From NCBI RefSeq assembly GCF_003667505.1, contig NZ_RCVJ01000119.1:1-58537 (forward strand): 58,537 bases of DNA, read 5' to 3'. Under the pieces are notes generated by a model, which ran no database searches, was not told the origin of the DNA, and worked only from the letters and a program-made list of their open reading frames with translations. This DNA is from Micromonospora sp. BL4. Its GTDB lineage: Bacteria; Actinomycetota; Actinomycetes; Mycobacteriales; Micromonosporaceae. This document shows, piece by piece, positions 17,091 to 25,419 of this stretch. Each line of letters starts with the position of its first letter. The first letter of the stretch is position 1. The position numbers were made by a program, and so were the translations under genes.

Positions 17091-17903
17091 TCACACCGCC
17101 GGCGCCAGGACGCGCCGGCCGGACCACTCGTCGACCCGGCGCAACACCAGCTCGACCAGCTCGGGGGCGTCGGTCAGCGGGTCCGCCACCGCCACCGCGC
17201 CGGCCGCCCGGGCCGCCTCGGCCACCGCGTCGTGAAAGAGGCCCGGCGCCAGGAAGTACCCGGCGACCGCCACCCGACGAGCGCCGGCCGCCCGTAGCCG
17301 GGCCACCGCGACACCGGTGGCCGGCGGAGCCGCCGAGGCGTACGACACCCGGCAGGGCACCCCGAACTCCGCGCCGAGCGCTTCCGCCACCAGGCCCATC
17401 GAGCCACGCGCCCGCGCGTCCCGGGTGCCGGCCGCGGCCAGCACCAGCGCGTCGAAGGGACCCGCACACGACTCGCCGAGCCGGCGTCGCAGCCCGGCCA
17501 GCAGAGCCGGGTCCACCGCCCCGTCCGCCGGGCCGAGCACGTCGGTCACCCGTACCGCCAGCGCGGGCCCGGCCTGCGCCGCGGCGGCGACGGCCGCCGG
17601 GATGTCGACCCGATGGTGGTACGCGGCGGTCAGCAGCAGCGGCACCAGCACCGCGCGCCGGTGGCCGGCCGCCGCCAACCCGCGCAGCACCTCGGTCGGC
17701 CCCGGCTCGGTGTGGTCCAGCCAGCTCGTCCACACCGGGGTTCCCGGGCGGGCGGCCGACACCGCCCGGCCCAGTGCCCGGGTGGCCTCGGCCGCTCGGG
17801 GATCACGGCTGCCGTGCGCGACCAGCACCACCGGATCCGCCCCGCCGGCCGCACGGAGGCCGGTCGGGGTCGTCGACGGGGAGGTCAGACGTGCAGTCCG
17901 CAC
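17091..17903 (-). CDS. Sirohydrochlorin chelatase
   Basis: A 270-residue CbiX/SirB-type protein that inserts ferrous iron into sirohydrochlorin to make siroheme. Two tandem chelatase-like halves are visible. The metal-binding histidines are expected in VLVAHGSRDP and AAYHHRVDIP in the first half, with the weaker second half around VVLAAAGTRDARARG. It is the last gene of the operon, and siroheme is the cofactor of the sulfite reductase encoded first, so the context confirms the role. GTG 17903 gives a 19-base overlap with cysH. An ATG at 17972 would overlap much further and add a poorly conserved tail. Confidence 0.82.
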   Translation of the reverse strand: MRTARLTSPSTTPTGLRAAGGADPVVLVAHGSRDPRAAEATRALGRAVSAARPGTPVWTSWLDHTEPGPTEVLRGLAAAGHRRAVLVPLLLTAAYHHRVDIPAAVAAAAQAGPALAVRVTDVLGPADGAVDPALLAGLRRRLGESCAGPFDALVLAAAGTRDARARGSMGLVAEALGAEFGVPCRVSYASAAPPATGVAVARLRAAGARRVAVAGYFLAPGLFHDAVAEAARAAGAVAVADPLTDAPELVELVLRRVDEWSGRRVLAPAV

Positions 17904-18646
17904 TCGGTCTTCTCGAACATGGCCCACCGACCGGCCCGCGCGTCCTCGCCGGCCTTGGTCCGACGGGTGCACGGCCAGCAGCCGATCGAGCCGTAGCCCT
18001 GCTTGAACAGCTCGTTGACCGGCACGTTCCAGCGGGCGATGTAGGCGTCCACGTCCCCCTGCGACCAGGCCGCGATCGGATTGACCTTGACCTTGCCCCG
18101 CCGCGGGTCGAAGGTCACCACCGGGGTGTTGGCCCTGGTCGGCGACTCGTCCCGGCGCAGGCCCGCGGCCCAGGCGTCGTACCCGGTCAGCGCCCGCTCC
18201 AGCGGCTCCACCTTGCGCAGCTGGCAGCAGTCGTCGGGCGACTTGTTGAACAGCCGGGGACCGTACTGGCCGTCCTGCTGACCGACGGTGAGCCGGGGCC
18301 GGATCGACCGGACGTTCACCGGGAGCGTCCGCGCCACCTCGTCCCGCACCCGGAGGGTCTCCGGGAAGTGCAGGCCGGTGTCGAGGAAGACCACGTCCAC
18401 TCCCGGGGCGACCCGGGACACCAGGTGGGCCAGCACGGCGTCGGCCATCGAGCTGGTGACGCAGAACCGGTCGCCGAAGGTCTGCGCCGCCCAGCGGGCG
18501 ATCTCCAGCGCCGGGGCGCCCTCCAGCTCCCTACCCGCCTGCTCGGCCAGCGCCCGAAGCTCGTCGGGGCCGCGTCGGGCCGGATCGGTCGGCGTCGGAC
18601 CGCCCGGACCGACCAGGCCCAGGCCGGCGGCGGAGACGAGGCTCAT
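17885..18646 (-). CDS. cysH: Phosphoadenylyl/adenylyl-sulfate reductase
   Basis: A 253-residue reductase forming sulfite from activated sulfate. The nucleotide-binding region FCVTSSMADAVLAHL and LDTGLHFPETL are present. The cysteine pairs SPDDCCQLRK and IGCWPCTRR are the [4Fe-4S] ligands typical of the APS-using (assimilatory adenylylsulfate) type, and the catalytic cysteine lies in the C-terminal ECGLHV. ATG 18646 overlaps the preceding zinc-ribbon gene by four bases (ATGA). No sulfate adenylyltransferase (cysDN) gene is in the window, so the activation step is encoded elsewhere. Confidence 0.93.
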   Translation of the reverse strand: MSLVSAAGLGLVGPGGPTPTDPARRGPDELRALAEQAGRELEGAPALEIARWAAQTFGDRFCVTSSMADAVLAHLVSRVAPGVDVVFLDTGLHFPETLRVRDEVARTLPVNVRSIRPRLTVGQQDGQYGPRLFNKSPDDCCQLRKVEPLERALTGYDAWAAGLRRDESPTRANTPVVTFDPRRGKVKVNPIAAWSQGDVDAYIARWNVPVNELFKQGYGSIGCWPCTRRTKAGEDARAGRWAMFEKTECGLHV

Positions 18647-18804
18647 CGGGTCACCGCCCGCGGGAGCAGCCCGGTGAACTTCACCGAGAAGACCCGGGCG
18701 CAGGCGTGGCACTCCCATGCGCCGTGCCCCGCCTCGTGCGGCCGCAGGTCCTCCTCGCCGCAGTACGGGCAGTACAGAGGTGCCGCTCGGTTCTCGCTGC
18801 TCAT
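18643..18804 (-). CDS. Zinc-ribbon micro-protein of the sulfite-reduction operon
   Basis: A 53-residue protein with two CxxC knuckles, YCPYCGEEDLRP and ECHACARVFSVK, which should form a one-zinc ribbon. Both ends overlap neighbours by four bases (ATGA with sulfite reductase upstream and cysH downstream), so its expression is locked to the pathway. I recall a similar tiny protein between sulfite reductase and cysH in Streptomyces. A role in metal handling, electron transfer or assembly of the reductase is possible, but nothing in the sequence decides it. Confidence 0.8.
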   Translation of the reverse strand: MSSENRAAPLYCPYCGEEDLRPHEAGHGAWECHACARVFSVKFTGLLPRAVTR

Positions 18805-20516
18805 CGCAGTTCCTCCTCGTCGACTCTGATCACCCAGTTGGCGAACGTCTCGCCTTCGCTCCGACCGGCCAGGTAGCGCAGGGCCAGTCGTTCCACGTAC
18901 TCCGGAAGCTCCTCGGCGGTGGTCTTCAGGCCACGGAGCTTGCGCCCGAACCCGGCGGTCTGCCCCTGCGCCATGCCCAGGCCGCCGCCCAGGTGCACCT
19001 GGAAGCCCTCGACCTGCCGACCGTCCGGGCCGACCACCAGCTGGCCCTTCAGCCCGATGTCGGCCACCTGGGTGCGCGCGCAGGCGTTCGGGCAGCCGTT
19101 GATGTGGATCGAGATGTCGGCGTCGAAGTCGCGCAGCCGCTGCTCCAGCCGGGCCACCAGCTCCTCGCCGCGGGCCTTCGTCTCGACGATGGCGAGCTTG
19201 CAGTACTCGATGCCGGTGCACGCCATGGTGCCGCGCCGCCAGGCCGACGGACGGGCCTCCAGCCCGATCCCCCGCAGCGCGTCCACCAGCGACTCGGTCC
19301 GCTCCGACGGCACGTCGAGCACCAGCAGCTTCTGGTACGGGGTGAGCCGTACCCGGTCGCTGCCGTGCGCCTCGACCACGTCGGCCAGCTGGGCGAGCTG
19401 CCCGCCGGAGACCCGCCCGACCACCGGGGCGGCGCCCACGTAGTGCCGCCCGTCGGCCTGCTCGTGCACGCCCACGTGGTCGATCGGCTTCGCCGGCAGC
19501 TCGGGAGCCGGGCCGTCGAGCAACGTCCGGCCCAGGTACTCCTTCTCCAGGACCTCGCGGAAGCGCTCGATGCCCCAGTCGGCCACCAGGAACTTCAGCC
19601 GGGCCCGGTTGCGCAGGCGCCGGTAGCCGTAGTCACGGAAGATCCCGACCACACCGGCCCACACGTCGGGCACCTCCGCCAGCGGCACCCAGGCGCCGAG
19701 GCGCTGGGCCAGCATCGGGTTGGTGGAGAGGCCACCACCGACCCAGACGTCGAAGCCGGGGCCGTGCTCGGGGTGGTCGACGCCGAGCAGGGCGATGTCG
19801 TTCGACTCGTACGGGGTGTCGACCAGCCAGGAGATCGACGTCTTGAACTTGCGGGGCAGGTTGGAGAACTGCTTGTCACCGACGTACCGGGCGACGATCT
19901 CGTCGATCGCCGGCGTCGGGTCGAGCAGCTCGTCGCGGGCCACCCCGGCGACCGGACTGCCCAGCACGATCCGGGGGCAGTCGCCGCACGCCTCGGTGGT
20001 CTGCAGACCGACCGACTCCAGCCGGCGCCAGATCTCCGGCATGTCCTCGACCCGGATCCAGTGGTACTGGATGTTCTGCCGGTCGGTGATGTCGGCGGTG
20101 TCCCGGGCGAACTCCCGGGAGATGTCCGCGATGACCCGCAGCTGGGCCAGGCTGAGCTGGCCGCCGTCGATGCGGACGCGGAGCATGAAGAACTCGTCCT
20201 CCAGCTCGTGCGGCTCCAGCACGGCGGTGCGCCCACCGTCGATGCCGGCCTTGCGCTGGGTGTAGAGGCCCCACCAGCGGAACCGGCCGCGCAGGTCCTG
20301 CGGATCGATGGAGGCGAAGCCGCGGTGCGCGTAGATGTTCTCGATCCGGGCCCGGACGTTGAGCGGGTCGTCGTCCTTCTTGATCCGCTCGTTCGGGTTG
20401 AGCGGCTCGCGGTGGCCGAGCGCCCACTGACCCTCACCCCGTGGCCGGCGCGTCGCCGTCCGGGCAGGACGGGCCGTCGGGTCCTCGGAACGGGCCGGGA
20501 TGCTGCTGACCGCCAT
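18801..20516 (-). CDS. Ferredoxin-dependent sulfite reductase (NirA/Sir family)
   Basis: A 571-residue siroheme/[4Fe-4S] reductase taking sulfite to sulfide with electrons from ferredoxin. The cluster ligands are recognisable as CTGIEYCKL (Cys-x5-Cys) and NGCPNACAR (Cys-x3-Cys), and EACGDCPRIVLG lies in the first half. The family includes nitrite reductases, but the operon (cysH, sirohydrochlorin chelatase) indicates sulfite. ATG 20516 is preceded by GGAGG. The 136 bases between it and the leader peptide can fold so that this ribosome site is partly paired. The N-terminal 40 residues are Arg/Pro-rich and probably disordered. Confidence 0.92.
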   Translation of the reverse strand: MAVSSIPARSEDPTARPARTATRRPRGEGQWALGHREPLNPNERIKKDDDPLNVRARIENIYAHRGFASIDPQDLRGRFRWWGLYTQRKAGIDGGRTAVLEPHELEDEFFMLRVRIDGGQLSLAQLRVIADISREFARDTADITDRQNIQYHWIRVEDMPEIWRRLESVGLQTTEACGDCPRIVLGSPVAGVARDELLDPTPAIDEIVARYVGDKQFSNLPRKFKTSISWLVDTPYESNDIALLGVDHPEHGPGFDVWVGGGLSTNPMLAQRLGAWVPLAEVPDVWAGVVGIFRDYGYRRLRNRARLKFLVADWGIERFREVLEKEYLGRTLLDGPAPELPAKPIDHVGVHEQADGRHYVGAAPVVGRVSGGQLAQLADVVEAHGSDRVRLTPYQKLLVLDVPSERTESLVDALRGIGLEARPSAWRRGTMACTGIEYCKLAIVETKARGEELVARLEQRLRDFDADISIHINGCPNACARTQVADIGLKGQLVVGPDGRQVEGFQVHLGGGLGMAQGQTAGFGRKLRGLKTTAEELPEYVERLALRYLAGRSEGETFANWVIRVDEEELR

Positions 20517-20527
20517 CGGGGCGTCCT

Positions 20528-20599
20528 CCGTTGTCTGCGGTGCCTCGGGGCGGGCGCGGGGCGCGGCGGCCGGCCCGTCGAGAGCGGGCGGGACAACGG
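20528..20599 (-). promoter_or_regulatory. Candidate stem masking the sulfite reductase ribosome site
   Basis: In the transcript, CCGTTGTC (20599-20592) is complementary to GACAACGG (20535-20528), an 8-bp perfect stem. The second arm contributes two bases of the GGAGG before the start at 20516. A smaller competing hairpin, GACA-CCGT-TGTC, overlaps the first arm. This lies between the leader peptide stop and the gene, where an attenuator is expected. The structure is inferred only from complementarity. Confidence 0.4.
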
Positions 20600-20652
20600 T
20601 GTCTGAAGACAGCCGGCGCGGAGCGCGCCCGAGACAGATGGGTCGGGCGTCG

Positions 20653-20739
20653 TCAGTCGGCCGGACAGATCGCGCTGCGCACGCGGCCGTAATCGACGTG
20701 GCGACGAGCCACGAAGCGGCGGACGACAGCGGCGGTCAT
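20653..20739 (-). CDS. Leader peptide of the sulfite-reduction operon
   Basis: A 28-codon open frame starting at ATG 20739. Its product contains RRHVDYGRVRSAIC and ends CPAD. This closely matches the actinobacterial leader-peptide pattern RHVDLxRxxSAxC that I recall in front of sulfur-assimilation genes, where translation over the Cys codon is thought to report cysteine supply. It is 136 bases upstream of the sulfite reductase start on the same strand. The peptide itself is probably non-functional; the act of translation would be the signal. Confidence 0.75.
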   Translation of the reverse strand: MTAAVVRRFVARRHVDYGRVRSAICPAD

Positions 20740-20831
20740 GGGCTCATGCTGCCACACCGCATGGGGCTCGGCCAATGCGCGCGTGCCGGATCCCACATCA
20801 CGGGCCGGGCCGGCCGTGACAGGCTCGGGCC

Positions 20832-22334
20832 GTGGGCATATTGTCCGAAAGGTCGATTACGGCAGGGCGGGAGCCGCTGCGCCGCGTTCCGGTCTGGGTT
20901 CCCCCGGCGGTGCTGACCCTGGTGGTCACCTGCACCGGGCTGGGCTCTGCTCAGCTCTGGCGCGACGAGCTGGCCACCTGGAGCGCCGCCACCCGGTCCC
21001 CCGGCGACCTGGCCCGGTTGGCCGGCACCATCGACGCCGCCACCGGCCCGTACTACCTGCTGATGCACGGCTGGCTCACGCTCGTCGGCGACTCCACGGT
21101 GGCCCTGCGCGTGCCGGCGGCGCTGGCGATGACCGTCGCGGCCGGGCTGCTCGGCGTGCTCGGCGCACAGCTTGTCGACCGGCGCACCGGCCTGTTCGCC
21201 GGGCTGCTCTTCGCCCTGCTCCCCGGCACCTCCCGGTACGGGCAGGAGGCCCGTCCGTACGCCCTGGCCACCGCGCTCGCGGTCCTCGCCACCCTGCTGC
21301 TGGTGACCGCGCTGCGCCGGCCCGGCTGGGCCCGCTGGGCCGGGTACGCCGCCGCCGTGGCCGCGCTCGGGCTCACCCACCTGATCGCGCTCACGCTGCT
21401 CGCCGCACACGCGCTGGTCGTGCTGGTTACCTGGTGGCGGGGTTCCGTCGCGGCCGGGGTTGCCGGGTCGGACGGGGCCGGCGGGCCGGATCGGCGAGCA
21501 GGGCGGTGGGCGGTCGCGCTGCTGCCGACCGCGCTGCTGGTCGGCCCGCTGCTGTTGAAGGCCGGCATGCAGCGTTCCCGGCAGTTGGACTGGGTCGATC
21601 CCGCCCGGCTGGACGACCTGGCCGCGCTGCCCGGCGGGGTGGCCCAGAGCAGCGTGGTGGGCGGCCTGCTGGTCGGCCTCGCCGCCCTCGGCGCGGCCCA
21701 CCTCGGCCGACGCGCCCTGCTGCCGGCGAGCACGGTGCTGCTGCCCGTACTGCTGCTCTTCGCCGCCGGCACGGTCGTGCCGCTGTGGGTACCCCGGTAT
21801 CTGGTCTTCGTGGTGCCCTTCGCATGCCTGCTGGCCGGCGCGGCGCTGGCCGGCGTGTCCGCCCCGGCCGCGCTGGCCGTGGTGGTCCTCGCCGGGCTCG
21901 TCGGCCTGCCCGACCAGGCGGCGCTGCGGCGGACTCACGAGTGGCCGCGCAGCGCCCCGGTGGACTACGCGGGTGCCGCCCGGGTGATCGCCGACGGGCA
22001 GCGGCCCCGGGACGCGGTGGTCTACTCACCCCGGGAAAGCTGGCTGTTCCTCGATCTGGGCGTCGAGTACCACCTGGCGGAGCCGCCCCGGGACGTGCTG
22101 GTCACCGAGGACGAGGTCCGCCGGGGCGACCTGTGGGCCGCCGAGTGCCCGCAACCGGCGCGGTGCCTGGCCGACGCGCCACGAGTGTGGCTGGTCGTCG
22201 CCGGGTGGCACGCCGAGCCGCTGGCCACCGTGCCGGGCGCCAAGGGCGACGCGCTGCGCGCGGACTTCACCGTCACGCAGGCGTGGCAGCGCCCCGGCCT
22301 GACCGTCGCCCTGCTGACCCGCCCCGGGCGCTGA
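20832..22334 (+). CDS. Integral membrane glycosyltransferase-like protein (GT39/ArnT type)
   Basis: A 500-residue polytopic protein with about ten or more hydrophobic helices. The first periplasmic loop contains LWRDELATWSAA, with the acidic residues expected of polyprenyl-phosphate-sugar-dependent transferases (DE motif near residue 43). SRYGQEARPYAL lies near residue 137 and is a second typical signature. The C-terminal soluble part (about 375-500) lacks a known motif. It probably transfers a sugar from a lipid carrier outside the membrane; the acceptor is unknown. GTG 20832 follows CAGGCT with a 6-base spacer (leaderless pattern). It is divergent from the sulfur operon. Confidence 0.75.
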   Translation: MGILSERSITAGREPLRRVPVWVPPAVLTLVVTCTGLGSAQLWRDELATWSAATRSPGDLARLAGTIDAATGPYYLLMHGWLTLVGDSTVALRVPAALAMTVAAGLLGVLGAQLVDRRTGLFAGLLFALLPGTSRYGQEARPYALATALAVLATLLLVTALRRPGWARWAGYAAAVAALGLTHLIALTLLAAHALVVLVTWWRGSVAAGVAGSDGAGGPDRRAGRWAVALLPTALLVGPLLLKAGMQRSRQLDWVDPARLDDLAALPGGVAQSSVVGGLLVGLAALGAAHLGRRALLPASTVLLPVLLLFAAGTVVPLWVPRYLVFVVPFACLLAGAALAGVSAPAALAVVVLAGLVGLPDQAALRRTHEWPRSAPVDYAGAARVIADGQRPRDAVVYSPRESWLFLDLGVEYHLAEPPRDVLVTEDEVRRGDLWAAECPQPARCLADAPRVWLVVAGWHAEPLATVPGAKGDALRADFTVTQAWQRPGLTVALLTRPGR

Positions 22335-22350
22335 CCTGGCCTGGCTTTCC

Positions 22351-22410
22351 TGGCCGGACTTGGCCGGGCCTGGCCGGGCCTGGCCGGACCTGGCCGGACC
22401 TGGCCGGACC
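22351..22410. repeat. 10-bp tandem repeat, six units
   Basis: Six consecutive 10-base units of TGGCCGGACC type, the variable positions being the eighth and the last. A degenerate start reaches back to about 22336. The repeat begins right after the glycosyltransferase stop. It looks like simple slippage expansion in non-coding DNA. Confidence 0.85.
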
Positions 22411-22473
22411 CTGAACCGCCCGACGGCGCGCGGTCAGGCCGGGCGTAGGACCTTCGGGCCCGGCCCACCTTGG

Positions 22474-22523
22474 TGAGCGCTATACCTCAGAGGCATAAAT
22501 ATGACTCACAGGTATAGCGCTCA
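22474..22523. repeat. 50-bp AT-rich near-perfect palindrome
   Basis: Two 24-base arms (22474-22497 and 22500-22523) match at 21 of 24 positions. The outer 14 bases, TGAGCGCTATACCT, are perfect, and the loop is only AA. It is strikingly AT-rich for this genome. There is no T-tract for a terminator, and it lies 72 bases from the end of the histidine kinase gene. It could be an operator, a bidirectional terminator or a small palindromic mobile repeat. It shares no sequence with the elements at 4893 and 13998. Confidence 0.65.
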
Positions 22524-22595
22524 TCCGCCCACCCGCGCCCGGAGCCGACCCGCGCCCGGAGCCCACCCACCCGGGCGCGCGACACCCAAGGTCGG

Positions 22596-24173
22596 TCAGG
22601 GTTGCGACCGGCCGTCGGGCGCGCTGCGGGCCAGCGGCACGACCAGCACCGCCTCGGTGCCGCCGTTGGCGCCGGCCCGCAACTCGATGGTGCCGCGCAA
22701 CTCCCCGGTGACCAGCGCCCGGACGATCTGGAGGCCGAGCCGGCTGCCGCTCTCGGCGTCGAAATCCGGCGGGAGCCCGCGCCCGTTGTCCGCCACCGAT
22801 ACGTGCAGCATCTTGCGGAACCGGTGCGCCGAGACCACCACCTCCGGCCGGGTCGACGGGTCGGTCGCGGGGACGACGACGACGGGCGCCGCGTCGGGGA
22901 TGTCCGCCTCGTCGGCCGGTGGGAAACCGTGCTCGACGGCGTTGAGCAGCAACTCGTTGAGGACCATCACCAGGGAGGTGGCGATCTCCGCCGGCAGCAC
23001 GCCGAAGCTGCCCCGCCGCCGCATGCCGACGCTCACCTCGGTCGCCGCGACCTCGGTCGCCGCGCTCGCCACGCGGTCGACGATGCCGTCGAACTCGACC
23101 GCCTCGTCGCTGGACATGGAGAGCGTCTCGTGGACCAGGGCGATCGAGGCGACCCGACGGACCGACTCCTCCAGCGCGACCCGGGCCTCCGGCATGGAAA
23201 CGCGACGGGCCTGCAACCGCAGCAGAGCGGCCACCGTCTGGAGGTTGTTCTTCACCCGGTGGTGGATCTCCCGGATGGTGGCGTCCTTGGTGATCAGCGC
23301 CCGGTCCCGGCGACGGACCTCGGTGATGTCCCGGACCAGCACCAGCGCGCCGATCGGCACCCCGGCGGGCATCAGCGGCAGCGCCCGGGTGAGCATCGTG
23401 GCGCCACGCGCGTCGATCTCCCGCCGGGGCGGCGCCTCGCCACGCAGCGCGGCCAGGATGCCGTTCGCCGCCTCGGTGCCGTCCAGCGGGTCACCGGCCA
23501 GCCGGCGGTGCAGCGCGGCCAGATCCTCCCCCACCAGGTGGGAGGCGTAGCCCAACCGGCGGTACGCGGACTGCGCGTTCGGGCTCGCGTAGGTGACCTT
23601 GCCGCCGGCGTCGAGCCGGACCAGGCCGTCGCCGACCCGGGGCGCGGAGGTGGTCTCGCCCGGATGCCGGGGCGGCGGGAAGGTGCCGTCCGCGATCATC
23701 TGCGCCAGGTCGTCGGCCGTGGTCAGGTAGTTCAGCTCCAGCTGGCTGGGGGTACGCGCGGTGGACAGGTTGGTGTCCCGTCCCACCACGGCGATCACCT
23801 CGCCGGCCTCCCCCTCGGCGGTACGCAGCCGGACCGGGATCGCCTCATGCCGGGCCGGGACGTCGCCGTACCAGACCGGGTCGCCCTCCCGCCAGATCCG
23901 GCCCTGGGAGTAGGCCACTTCGAGGTGGGCCACCTCCGGCCCGCCGACGATCCGCCCCACCTGGTCGTCCTGGTATGCCGTCGGGGCGGTCGTCGGGCGG
24001 ACCTGGGCGACGCAGAGGAACGTGCCGTCCGCGTCGACCGGCACCCAGAGCAGCAGATCGGCGAAGGACAGGTCGGAGAGCAACTGCCAGTCGCCGGCGA
24101 TCCGGTGCAGGTGGTCGATGTCGGCCGGACGGAGACGGGTGTGCTCCTCGGCGAGGTCGCGCAGCGTGGACAC
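22596..24173 (-). CDS. pdtaS: PdtaS-like sensor histidine kinase
   Basis: A 525-residue soluble kinase without membrane segments. In order: an N-terminal GAF-like domain (about 1-150), a PAS domain (about 185-300) and a HisKA_2-type dimerisation box with phosphoacceptor EIHHRVKNNLQ (about residue 300), followed by the ATPase with NELLLNAVEHG and DNGRGLPPDF. This matches the PdtaS kinase, which in mycobacteria signals to the RNA-binding antiterminator PdtaR. No pdtaR is in the window. GTG 24173 is used. The gene lies near whiB1 in M. tuberculosis as well (from memory). Confidence 0.85.
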   Translation of the reverse strand: MSTLRDLAEEHTRLRPADIDHLHRIAGDWQLLSDLSFADLLLWVPVDADGTFLCVAQVRPTTAPTAYQDDQVGRIVGGPEVAHLEVAYSQGRIWREGDPVWYGDVPARHEAIPVRLRTAEGEAGEVIAVVGRDTNLSTARTPSQLELNYLTTADDLAQMIADGTFPPPRHPGETTSAPRVGDGLVRLDAGGKVTYASPNAQSAYRRLGYASHLVGEDLAALHRRLAGDPLDGTEAANGILAALRGEAPPRREIDARGATMLTRALPLMPAGVPIGALVLVRDITEVRRRDRALITKDATIREIHHRVKNNLQTVAALLRLQARRVSMPEARVALEESVRRVASIALVHETLSMSSDEAVEFDGIVDRVASAATEVAATEVSVGMRRRGSFGVLPAEIATSLVMVLNELLLNAVEHGFPPADEADIPDAAPVVVVPATDPSTRPEVVVSAHRFRKMLHVSVADNGRGLPPDFDAESGSRLGLQIVRALVTGELRGTIELRAGANGGTEAVLVVPLARSAPDGRSQP

Positions 24174-24198
24174 GATGACCAGCGTGCCACGCCGCGTC

Positions 24199-25257
24199 TC
24201 ACATCGTCGCGGTGACCTTCTTCAGCCCGCGCGGCGCATCCGGATCTTCGCCCCGGGTCAGCGCCAACGCCAACGCCAGCCGCTGCAACGGCAGGATGTC
24301 CAGCAGCGGGGCGTACCGCTCGTCGACCTCGGGAACGGCGAGCCGGGTCGCGCCCGGCACGTCGGCGGAGCCGACCACCACCACGTCGGCGCGGCGTTCA
24401 CCGAGGCGGGGCAGCACCTCGCCCATCGACCGGCCACCCGGGCCCGAGCCGACCACGGCGAGCACCGGGACCTCCGGGTCGGTCATCGCGAGTGGACCGT
24501 GCAGCAGGTCGGCGCCGGAGAAGGCGAGAGCCGGCAGGTACGAGGTCTCCATCAGCTTCAGGGCGGCCTCCCGCGCGGTCGGGTAGGCGTACCCGCGCCC
24601 GGTGGTGACCAGCTGACGGGCGAAGCGGTAGCGCGGAGCGAGCTGCGCCGGGGTGTCGTCGGCCAGGGTGCGGGCGGCCAGTTCGGGCAGCGCGGCGAGC
24701 GCCTCCCGCTCCGCGGCCGGGAGCACGCCGTCGCCGGCCCGGATCCCCTCGACGAGCATCAGCAGGGCGAGCAGCTCGGCGGTGTACGTCTTGGTGGCGG
24801 CCACCGCCCGCTCGTGCCCGGCGGCGATGTCGATGCTCAGCTCGGCCACCTCGACCAGCGGGGACTCCGGGGCGTTGGTCACCGCGAGGGTCAGCGCACC
24901 GGAGGCACGCGCGGCGCGCAGCACCTCGGCCAGGTCGGGCGAGCCCCCGCTCTGGCTGACCCCGATGACCAGCGCGTCGGACAGGTCGGGGCGGGCGCCG
25001 AACAGGGTGACCGCGCTGGGCGAGGCGAGCCCTGCGGGGAGCCCGAGCCGGATCTCGGCCAGGTACGCCCCGTAGAGGGCCGCGTGGTCGGAGGTGCCCC
25101 GGGCGGTGAAGACCACGTGCCGCGGCCGCCGCTCAGCGACGGCGGCCGCAACCCGGGCGACCTCCCCGGCGTTGGCGGTGGAGAGCAGGCGCGCGTAGCC
25201 GGCTGGCTGCTCCTCGATGTCGGCGGCCATCCCGGCCCCTGCACGCGTCACGGACAC
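24199..25257 (-). CDS. SIS-domain sugar isomerase/aminotransferase-like protein
   Basis: A 352-residue protein with two SIS domains, like the isomerase half of glucosamine-6-phosphate synthase but without the glutaminase part. Motifs: ARGTSDHAALYG and VSQSGGSPDLAEVL in the first domain, TGRGYAYPTAREAALKLMET in the second, and a C-terminal lysine in GLKKVTATM. Such stand-alone proteins act as aminosugar-phosphate deaminases or isomerases (family knowledge); the substrate here is unknown. Possible starts are GTG 25257, GTG 25251 (5 bases after GGGGGGAG) and ATG 25230. It ends 25 bases before pdtaS, so co-transcription is likely. Confidence 0.8.
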   Translation of the reverse strand: MSVTRAGAGMAADIEEQPAGYARLLSTANAGEVARVAAAVAERRPRHVVFTARGTSDHAALYGAYLAEIRLGLPAGLASPSAVTLFGARPDLSDALVIGVSQSGGSPDLAEVLRAARASGALTLAVTNAPESPLVEVAELSIDIAAGHERAVAATKTYTAELLALLMLVEGIRAGDGVLPAAEREALAALPELAARTLADDTPAQLAPRYRFARQLVTTGRGYAYPTAREAALKLMETSYLPALAFSGADLLHGPLAMTDPEVPVLAVVGSGPGGRSMGEVLPRLGERRADVVVVGSADVPGATRLAVPEVDERYAPLLDILPLQRLALALALTRGEDPDAPRGLKKVTATM

Positions 25258-25419
25258 TCCCCCCTTGCGCGGTTTCCGCGCGTTTCCTGCTCAGTCTTGC
25301 ACCTTTGAAAGTATCTGAGCAATCGAACGAGCAGTAGTGCGCAGTTGATCACCGAATGATCTCAATATCAACTAGGCTTGCCCCCGCTCCACCCGATGTC
25401 GCTGCGACGAGAGGACGAC

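Noticed and set aside
20517..20652. SAM riboswitch before sulfite reductase
   Set aside because: No recognisable conserved core; the leader peptide with a downstream stem explains the region better.
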